The notes under the pieces were generated by a model, which saw only the letters and a program-made list of their open reading frames with translations, was not told where the DNA came from and ran no database searches. From Aeromicrobium tamlense (lineage in GTDB: Bacteria > Actinomycetota > Actinomycetes > Propionibacteriales > Nocardioidaceae): a DNA stretch of 64,000 nucleotides. Shown here piece by piece: positions 58,063 to 64,000 of this stretch. The stretch's first letter is position 1. Every line of letters starts with the position of its first letter. Where the stretch lies: assembly GCF_013408555.1 (NCBI RefSeq), contig NZ_JACBZN010000001.1, forward strand, positions 372,001 to 436,000. Reading direction: 5' to 3'. A program made the position numbers and the translations under genes.

Positions 58063-60582
58063 TCAGTTGACGGCGCGGGCCGCGAGGGCGCGGCGCAGGT
58101 CGTCGCGACCCTCGAGCACGTAGCGGCGCGCGGCCGCGGGAGCCGAGGTGGACTCGAGCCACGCATCCACCTTGGCGAGTGCGTCGGCCGAAGGGTTCGC
58201 CAGCGGGAACAGGTGGATCAGCGCGTTCTGGCCGATCCACACGCCCATCTGGTCGATGACCGTGTCGGCCATCTCGAGGTAGCGGTCGACGTAGGGCGCG
58301 AGCAGCTCGGCCTGGCCGGGCACCTGGAAGCCCTCCGCGATCTGGCGGCGGGTCTCGTTGGGCGTGGACGCGTCCTCGACGACCTTGCGCCACGCCTCGG
58401 CCTTGGCCTCGGCGACGGGACGACGAGCCCTGGCGCCGGCCGCGTTCTCGCGACCCTGGTTGGTGTCGTCGCGCGCCAGCTCGGCGTCGATCTCGGCCTC
58501 GTCCACGTCGCCCAGGCGGGCGAGCCCGCGGATCAGGGTCCAGCGCAGGTCGGCGTCGACCTCGAGCCCCTTGACCGAGCCGCCCAGCACGTCGCGCAGG
58601 CGGTCGGGGGTGGTGGCCGCGGCCGCCAGCGCGCGGGCGAACGCGAGCTGGTGGTCGCTGCCGGGCTCGGCCGCGGCCAGCAGCTCGGCCACGCCCTGCT
58701 CCCAGCGGCGCGCCAGCTCGACGCGCTGCTCGTCGGACGTGAACAGGCTGATCGCCGACTGCGCCTGGCGCAGCAGGGACGACACGGCCGTGAGGTCGGA
58801 CTCGGTGCCGACGCCCGCCAGCACGAGGTCGACGAACGACGCCGACGGCAGCTCGGCGTCGCGCGTCATGTCCCACGCCGAGCCCCAGCACAGCGCCCGC
58901 GGCAGCGAGTCCGCGAACGTGGCGATGCCCGCCAGCAGGGTGTCGAACGATCCCTCGTCGAGGCGGATCTTCGCGTAGGTGAGGTCGTCGTCGTTGAGCA
59001 GGATCAGGTCGGGACGACGCTGGTCGACGAGCTCGGTGATCGACGTGCTCTCGCCCCGGACGTCGGTCTCGATGCGCTCGGTGCGCACGAGACGGCCGTC
59101 CTCGCCGCGGTCGTACAGGCCGATCGCGATGCGGTGGCGGCGCAGCGTGGGGTACTCCTCGGTGGCGGTCTGCACGACGTCGAAGCGGGTGAACCGGCCG
59201 TCGGCGTCGACGTCGAAGTCGGCGCGCAGCGTGTTGACGCCGGAGGTCTGCAGCCACTCCGCGGCCCAGCTGTCGAGCTCGCGGCCCGAGGCCTCGGACA
59301 GCTCGGCGAGCAGGTCGGTCAGCTCGGTGTTCCCGTAGGCGTACTTCGTGAAGTACGCGCGCAGCCCGGCGAAGAAGTCGTCCTCGCCGACCCACGCCAC
59401 CAGCTGCTTGAGCGCCGAGGCGCCCTTGGCGTAGGTGATGCCGTCGAAGTTCGCCTCGACCGCGTGCAGGTCGTAGTTGTCCGCGGCGATCGGGTGCGTG
59501 GTGGGCAGCTGGTCCTGGCGGTAGGCCCAGTTCTTGCGGCTGTTGGTGAAGCCGGTCCAGGCCTCGGTGAAGCGCGTGGCCTTCACCGAGGAGTGGTGCG
59601 CCGCGAACTCGGCGAACGACTCGTTGAGCCACAGGTCGTCCCACCACTTCATGGTGACGAGGTCGCCGAACCACATGTGGGCCATCTCGTGCAGGATCGT
59701 GTTCGCGCGCTGCTCGTAGGCCGAGACCGTCTGGCGGCTGCGGAAGATCATCTCGTCGCGGAAGGTCACGCAGCCCGCGTTCTCCATCGCGCCCATGTTG
59801 TACTCCGGCACGAAGAGCTGGTCGTACTTGCCGAAGGGGTAGCCCATCTGGAACGCGCCCTCGAAGAACTCGAAGCCCTGCTTGGTGATGAGCAGGATGT
59901 CGTCGGCATCGAGGTACGGCACGAGCGACTGGCGGCAGAACACGCCGAGGGGGATCTGGCCGTACTCGCCGGCGTAGGTGTCGCGCACCTCGTGGTAGTC
60001 GCCGGCGACCAGCGCGGTGATGTAGGTGCTCATCGTCTTCGTGGGCTCGAAGTGCCACACGGCGCTGCCCCCGTCGAGCACGACCGGCTCGGGCGTGGGG
60101 GAGTTGGAGACGACCTTCCAGTGCGCCGGCGCGGTGACGTGGCAGGTGAACTGCGCCTTGAGGTCGGGCTGCTCGAACGTGGCGAACACGCGGCGGGCGT
60201 CCGGCACCTCGAACTGCGTGTAGAGGTACACCTTGTCGTCGGTGGGGTCGACGAAGCGGTGCAGGCCCTCGCCGGAGTGCGAGTACAGGCACGTGCCCGT
60301 GACGACGAGCTCGTTCTGCGCCTCGAGCCCATCGATCGCGATGCGGCTGTCGGCGTAGGCCGACAGGTCGAGCTCGCGACCGTTGAGCGTGATCGAGGTC
60401 AGCTCGCCGTCGACCAGGTCGACGAACGTGGCCGAACCGGGCTGGGCGGCGAAGGTCAGGGTGGTGACCGAGCCGAAGCGCTCGCCGTCCAGGGTGAGGT
60501 CGAGCTGCACGTCGTACTGGGGGTCGGAGACGACGGTCGCGCGCTGGCGGGCTTCTTCGCGGGTGAGGTTGGTACCGGGCAT
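58063..60582 (-). CDS. pepN: Aminopeptidase N
   Basis: An 839-residue M1-family zinc metallopeptidase. The substrate-binding GAMEN is near 263-267 ([14 protein letters not shown]), zinc motif [12 protein letters not shown] near 297-308, and the downstream WLNESFAEF contains the third zinc ligand Glu. The C-terminal ERAP1-like domain is present and the length is normal. It removes N-terminal residues from peptides. ATG 60582 is chosen by the [15 protein letters not shown] start shared by actinobacterial PepN, with a GAGTGGG site upstream. Confidence 0.97.
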   Translation of the reverse strand: MPGTNLTREEARQRATVVSDPQYDVQLDLTLDGERFGSVTTLTFAAQPGSATFVDLVDGELTSITLNGRELDLSAYADSRIAIDGLEAQNELVVTGTCLYSHSGEGLHRFVDPTDDKVYLYTQFEVPDARRVFATFEQPDLKAQFTCHVTAPAHWKVVSNSPTPEPVVLDGGSAVWHFEPTKTMSTYITALVAGDYHEVRDTYAGEYGQIPLGVFCRQSLVPYLDADDILLITKQGFEFFEGAFQMGYPFGKYDQLFVPEYNMGAMENAGCVTFRDEMIFRSRQTVSAYEQRANTILHEMAHMWFGDLVTMKWWDDLWLNESFAEFAAHHSSVKATRFTEAWTGFTNSRKNWAYRQDQLPTTHPIAADNYDLHAVEANFDGITYAKGASALKQLVAWVGEDDFFAGLRAYFTKYAYGNTELTDLLAELSEASGRELDSWAAEWLQTSGVNTLRADFDVDADGRFTRFDVVQTATEEYPTLRRHRIAIGLYDRGEDGRLVRTERIETDVRGESTSITELVDQRRPDLILLNDDDLTYAKIRLDEGSFDTLLAGIATFADSLPRALCWGSAWDMTRDAELPSASFVDLVLAGVGTESDLTAVSSLLRQAQSAISLFTSDEQRVELARRWEQGVAELLAAAEPGSDHQLAFARALAAAATTPDRLRDVLGGSVKGLEVDADLRWTLIRGLARLGDVDEAEIDAELARDDTNQGRENAAGARARRPVAEAKAEAWRKVVEDASTPNETRRQIAEGFQVPGQAELLAPYVDRYLEMADTVIDQMGVWIGQNALIHLFPLANPSADALAKVDAWLESTSAPAAARRYVLEGRDDLRRALAARAVN

Positions 60583-60697
60583 GGTGCCCACTCTTGCACT
60601 GGGCACCCCCACTGTCACAGTCAGGCCGCGGCACGATCTGGGTCACACGGGGCGCTTTCGTCGCGGCATGGTCCGACGAGTCGTGCAGGATGGAGGA

Positions 60698-61849
60698 ATG
60701 CACATCCCCTTCGCCGCCTCCGAGCGATCGACGATCGGAGTCGAGTGGGAGCTGGCGCTGGTCGACCAGGACTCCGGCGACCTGCGCCAGGTGGCCCAGA
60801 CGGTGCTCGACGCCGTCGCTCCGGGGAACGGCGAGGACCACCCGCACATCAAGCAGGAGCTGCTCCTCAACACCGTCGAGGTCGTCACCGGCGTGTGCCG
60901 CACGGTGCGCGAGGCCACCGACGATCTCGGCCGCAGCATCGAGCGGCTGCGCGAGGTCACCGACCCGCTGCGGGTCGAGCTGATGTGCGCCGGCACGCAC
61001 CCCTTCGCCCGGTGGACCCAGCAGAAGGTCACCGACAAGGAGCGCTACGCCACCCTGATCGACCGCACCCAGTGGTGGGGCCGCCAGATGCTCATCTACG
61101 GCGTCCACGTGCACGTCGGCATCGAGGACCGCGACAAGGTGCTGCCGATCAGCCGCGCGATGCTCACGCACTACGGCCACTTCCTGGCGCTCAGCGCCTC
61201 CAGCCCGTTCTGGGGCGGCCAGGACACCGGCTACGCCTCGAACCGCGCCCTCATGTTCCAGCAGCTGCCCACCGCGGGCCTGCCGTTCCAGTTCGACCAG
61301 TGGCACGAGCTCGAGCAGTACGTCGACGACATGATGCACACCGGCGTGATCGACCACTTCGACGAGATCCGCTGGGACATCCGGCCGTCGCCGAAGTTCG
61401 GCACCCTCGAGATGCGCATCTGCGACGGCATCCCCACGATGTCCGAGCTGGCCAGCATCGCCGCCCTCACGCACTGCCTCGTCGAGTTCCACTCGCGCGA
61501 GCTCGACGCAGGGCGCGAGCTGCCGTCGATCCCGTCGTGGTTCGTGCAGGAGAACAAGTGGCGCGCCGCGCGGTACGGCATGGACGCGATCCTCATCCTC
61601 GACCGCGACGCCCGCGAGGAGCTCGTCACCGACGACCTCGAGCGCCTGCTGGTCCAGCTCGAGCCCGTCGCGGCCGACCTCGACTGCACCGAGGAGCTGC
61701 AGGGGATCCGCGACATCATGCGGGCCGGCGGCGCCTCCTACCAGCGTCAGCGCGCCGTGGCCGCCCAGAACCGCGGCGAGCTCGACGCCGTGGTCGCCTC
61801 GCTGGTGGAGGAAATGCGGGAGGGTCATCCGGTGTTGGACCGGACATGA
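60698..61849 (+). CDS. GCS2-type carboxylate-amine ligase (YbdK/EgtA-like)
   Basis: A 383-residue ATP-dependent ligase of the glutamate-cysteine ligase 2 family. Features: [13 protein letters not shown] near 10-22, [17 protein letters not shown], the [17 protein letters not shown] active-site region, and [20 protein letters not shown]. Enzymes of this group join glutamate and cysteine; in actinobacteria gamma-glutamylcysteine feeds ergothioneine synthesis (EgtA) but many YbdK homologues are uncharacterised. A GGAGGA site precedes ATG 60698. Coupled by ATGA to a DsbA-like protein. Confidence 0.9.
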   Translation: MHIPFAASERSTIGVEWELALVDQDSGDLRQVAQTVLDAVAPGNGEDHPHIKQELLLNTVEVVTGVCRTVREATDDLGRSIERLREVTDPLRVELMCAGTHPFARWTQQKVTDKERYATLIDRTQWWGRQMLIYGVHVHVGIEDRDKVLPISRAMLTHYGHFLALSASSPFWGGQDTGYASNRALMFQQLPTAGLPFQFDQWHELEQYVDDMMHTGVIDHFDEIRWDIRPSPKFGTLEMRICDGIPTMSELASIAALTHCLVEFHSRELDAGRELPSIPSWFVQENKWRAARYGMDAILILDRDAREELVTDDLERLLVQLEPVAADLDCTEELQGIRDIMRAGGASYQRQRAVAAQNRGELDAVVASLVEEMREGHPVLDRT

Positions 61850-62454
61850 CCACCACCGAGACCGTCGACCTCTGGTTCGACCCGCTCTGCCCCTGGGCCT
61901 GGATGACCTCCCGCTGGATGCTCGAGGTCGAGAAGGTCCGTCCCGTCCGCACCTCCTTCCACGTCATGAGCCTGTCCGTGCTCAACGAGGACAAGGACGT
62001 GCCGCAGGAGTACAAGGACATGATCGAGCGCGGGTGGGGCCCGGTGCGCCTGGCGATCGCGGCCGAGCAGCAGCACGGCAACGAGGTGCTGCGTGACCTC
62101 TACACGGCGCTCGGCACCCGTCGCCACAACGAAGGTCGTGAGTTCGACCGCGCGATGTACGAGGAGGCGCTGGCCGAGGCCGGTCTGCCCGTCGAGCTCG
62201 CGGATGCGGCCGACGACAGTTCGCTCGACGACGCCGTGCGCGCCTCGCACAACGACGGCATCGACCGCGTCGGCCAGGAGGTCGGCACGCCCGTCATCGC
62301 GATCGGCGACACCGCGTTCTTCGGCCCGGTCGTCTCGCCGGCGCCCAAGGGCGAGCAGGCCGGCACCGTGTTCGACGGCGCCCGCGCCCTCGCGTCCTAC
62401 GACGGCTTCTTCGAGCTCAAGCGCACGCGCACGCGGGAGCCGATCTTCGACTGA
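61846..62454 (+). CDS. DsbA-fold mycothiol-linked oxidoreductase, CxxA variant
   Basis: A 202-residue thioredoxin-fold protein. [23 protein letters not shown] is the signature of the Rv2466c-type mycothiol-dependent nitroreductase family, with the helical insert and cis-Pro [17 protein letters not shown] later on. In Rv2466c the motif is CPWC; here it is Cys15-Pro-Trp-Ala18, so only a mono-thiol mechanism is possible. Coupling to a glutamate-cysteine-ligase-like gene fits a low-molecular-weight thiol function. Confidence 0.85.
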   Translation: MTTTETVDLWFDPLCPWAWMTSRWMLEVEKVRPVRTSFHVMSLSVLNEDKDVPQEYKDMIERGWGPVRLAIAAEQQHGNEVLRDLYTALGTRRHNEGREFDRAMYEEALAEAGLPVELADAADDSSLDDAVRASHNDGIDRVGQEVGTPVIAIGDTAFFGPVVSPAPKGEQAGTVFDGARALASYDGFFELKRTRTREPIFD

Positions 62455-62493
62455 GGCCCTCGCGCCGCCTCGGCCGCCCGTGCCGACCCAACC

Positions 62494-62562
62494 CCCGACT
62501 TTTGTGACGAGATTCGGTCGAGAAGCCTCAGACCATCCGCAAGCCGTCACAAAAGTTGGGCG
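62494..62562. repeat. Palindromic element with ACTTTTGTGACG arms, copy 2
   Basis: Perfect 12-nt arms ACTTTTGTGACG (62498-62509) and CGTCACAAAAGT (62545-62556) around a 35-nt loop. Related to 54781-54873 by the arms; its loop contains CTCAGAC, the reverse complement of GTCTGAG in copy 1. Lies in the gap after the DsbA-like gene. Confidence 0.85.
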
Positions 62563-62604
62563 AGGGGCGCGGGAGAGGGGCGCCGGGGCCCGCGGTCCAA
62601 GCGC

Positions 62605-62610
62605 TAGGTT
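62605..62610 (+). promoter_or_regulatory. -10 hexamer, leaderless glycerophosphotransferase-like gene
   Basis: TAGGTT with 7 nt to ATG 62618. Confidence 0.5.
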
Positions 62611-62617
62611 GGGTGCG

Positions 62618-64000
62618 ATGTCGACATTGCTGGAGCGGGTGCGCCGACGCCGCGACCGCTGGCTCGACGACGTGCGTCACCGCTTCCGCACCGACGTCCC
62701 CACCCGAGACCGCTGGTTCGCCGGCTCCACCGCCGCGATCGTCCTCGTCGCCGTGGTGGCCGTTCTGGTGCGCGTGGCGCTCGACGGATCGCTGCTCGCC
62801 GGCGTGGCCGCCGCGGTGGTCGGCGCCCTGCTGGTGCGCGCCGCGATGCTGCGCCCGGCCACGCCGCCGCACGTCCACGGCCTTCCGGGAGTGCCCGAGC
62901 CCGAGACGTGCCCCGCTCCCGACCCGCCCGACCGCGGCCCCTTCGTGGTCGCCGTGCGCTGGCTCGGAGCTGTGCTGGCCCTCGCCGTCGCCTTCGCGCC
63001 GACCGCCGTGGTCCTCCTCCTGCTCGTGCTGCTGGCCGCGGCCGCGACGCCGGTGCTGGCCGACAAGCTCGTCCTCTGGCGGGCCCGCCGCACGCTCCGT
63101 CGCGCGCTCGCGGACTTCGAGCCCCGCTTCGCCCTCGGCTACGGCGGCTACGGCGGCGGCCCCATCCACGTCGGGATGTGGGAGTCGCACCTGCTGGCGT
63201 CGGGCGACCGCGGCGTCATCGTCGGCCTGCGCAGCCACTACTGCGCCGAGCTGCGGGCCGCGATCCAGCCACGGATGCCGTGGATCTCCGCCGGCTCCGA
63301 CGTCCTCGGAGACATGCGGGTCCTCACGGTGCCGAGCCTCACGACCTTCTTCTACGTGCACAACGCCCCCGGCCACCTCAAGCTCATCGGCATCCGCTCG
63401 GTGCGCCACGTGTGGCTCGGCCACGGTGACTCCGACAAGTCCGGCAGCCACCACTCGCGCCACCAGCGGTTCGACGTGCTGGTCGCGTCGGGCGAGGCCG
63501 CCGTCGAGCGCTATGCCCGGCACGGTGTGGAGATCCCGCGCGAGCGCTTCGTGCTGCTGGGCCGCCCCCAGTCGGGCGACGTCCTGCCCGCCTCCACGCC
63601 CGTCACCGAGGTCGCACGACCCACGGTGCTCTACGCGCCCACGTGGATCGGCAACGGCAGCATGACCGACTTCTCGTCCATGAAGGTGGCCGACCGGATC
63701 CTGCGCGCCCTGCTCGACGCCGGCGCCGACGTCGTGTTCCGGCCGCACCCGGTGTTCCTGCGCGACCCGTACTGGTCGAAGCGTCTCGTCGAGCTGAACG
63801 CGATCCTGCAGGCCGACCACGACGACCGCGCCACGCCGGGGCGTCACGTGTGGGGTGAGCAAGCGGTCCGCGAGTGGTCGATCGCCGAGTGCATGAACAG
63901 CGTCGACGCGCTGGTGTCCGACGTGTCCAGCGTCGTCTCGGACTGGCTCGCCTCGGCCAAGCCGTACCTGATGGTGAGCATGGTCCACGATCTCGACGAG
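62618..64000 (+). CDS. CDP-glycerol glycerophosphotransferase-like protein, 3' end beyond window
   Basis: 461 residues are visible with no stop. Two hydrophobic segments lie at about 36-80 and 110-140. The catalytic part has FFYVHNAPGHLK, VWLGHGDSDKSGSHHSRHQRFD (the H-G-x-x-x-K motif of TagF-type enzymes), then LYAPTWIGNG and VVFRPHP, and SDVSSVVSDWLASAKPYL. This is the TagB/TagF family, which adds glycerol- or ribitol-phosphate units to wall teichoic acids or related polymers. It probably starts a new cell-surface polymer region. Leaderless. Confidence 0.88.
   Translation, partial: MSTLLERVRRRRDRWLDDVRHRFRTDVPTRDRWFAGSTAAIVLVAVVAVLVRVALDGSLLAGVAAAVVGALLVRAAMLRPATPPHVHGLPGVPEPETCPAPDPPDRGPFVVAVRWLGAVLALAVAFAPTAVVLLLLVLLAAAATPVLADKLVLWRARRTLRRALADFEPRFALGYGGYGGGPIHVGMWESHLLASGDRGVIVGLRSHYCAELRAAIQPRMPWISAGSDVLGDMRVLTVPSLTTFFYVHNAPGHLKLIGIRSVRHVWLGHGDSDKSGSHHSRHQRFDVLVASGEAAVERYARHGVEIPRERFVLLGRPQSGDVLPASTPVTEVARPTVLYAPTWIGNGSMTDFSSMKVADRILRALLDAGADVVFRPHPVFLRDPYWSKRLVELNAILQADHDDRATPGRHVWGEQAVREWSIAECMNSVDALVSDVSSVVSDWLASAKPYLMVSMVHDLDE

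Noticed and set aside
58060..62454. A 1464-codon plus-strand frame opposite pepN
   Set aside because: Only its last 202 codons (61846-62454) form a real gene; the remainder is antisense to pepN or out of frame with the GCS2-type ligase.

Overview
The window is a stretch of chromosome from a very GC-rich actinobacterium. Evidence for this is GTG starts, many ATGA/GTGA gene overlaps, a mycothiol conjugate amidase, and two gene orders familiar from mycobacteria and relatives: mfd, lipoprotein, mazG, eno, ftsB-like, DUF501, ppx; and greA, DUF4307, mca, small membrane protein, thioredoxin-domain protein, hemolysin III, cis-prenyltransferase, phoH2. A Nocardioidaceae-like organism (Aeromicrobium or Nocardioides type) is my guess; the genus cannot be settled from the sequence alone. 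No insertion sequence, integrase, rRNA or CRISPR array is visible.

Region 1 (1-11581) is a cell-surface polysaccharide locus: a family-2 glycosyltransferase (cut by the window edge), a hexapeptide acyltransferase, a Wzx-type flippase, two family-4 glycosyltransferases, a condensation-type acyltransferase, a Wzy-type polymerase, two divergently transcribed YveK/Wzz-like chain-length proteins, and a secreted DUF4082 plus beta-helix protein.

Region 2 (11691-18313) is the most unusual part: a serine-acetyltransferase-like protein, an AMP-forming acyl ligase, a stand-alone acyl carrier protein, an AsnB amidotransferase, an ammonia-type NAD synthase homologue, a secreted SGNH-like hydrolase, and a holo-ACP synthase. 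Together they look like a small carrier-protein-dependent pathway that activates and perhaps amidates a carboxylic acid, possibly to decorate the polysaccharide next door.

Region 3 (18365-36198) is mostly core: mfd, a LytR-CpsA-Psr ligase, lipoprotein, mazG, an NCS1 transporter with an isochorismatase-like hydrolase, eno, ftsB-like, DUF501, ppx, a 2-hydroxyacid dehydrogenase, a short tRNA with a UAA anticodon, trmB, a PadR regulator with membrane partner, a Bax-inhibitor-like protein, and an SGNH hydrolase.

Region 4 (36255-46020) is more accessory: phosphatase, pirin, an SDR plus cytochrome P450 pair behind a palindromic operator, a collagen-like protein ending in a phage tail-collar domain, mug, msrA, an AI-2E-type permease, and ilvA. 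Region 5 (46048-64000) returns to conserved genes (greA, mca, phoH2, pepN, a GCS2-type ligase). It also holds a lower-GC pair (secreted basic protein and small acidic partner) at 51686-52440, two tiny proteins, and a truncated CDP-glycerol glycerophosphotransferase-like gene at the right edge.

Two signals run through the whole window. At least 20 starts sit 5-9 nt (mostly exactly 6) downstream of a TA(G/C)NNT hexamer, the signature of leaderless transcription. Several gene ends carry large imperfect palindromes, two of which (24179-24247 and 28817-28885) are clearly copies of one 69-nt element. No gap longer than about 215 bases lacks a gene.
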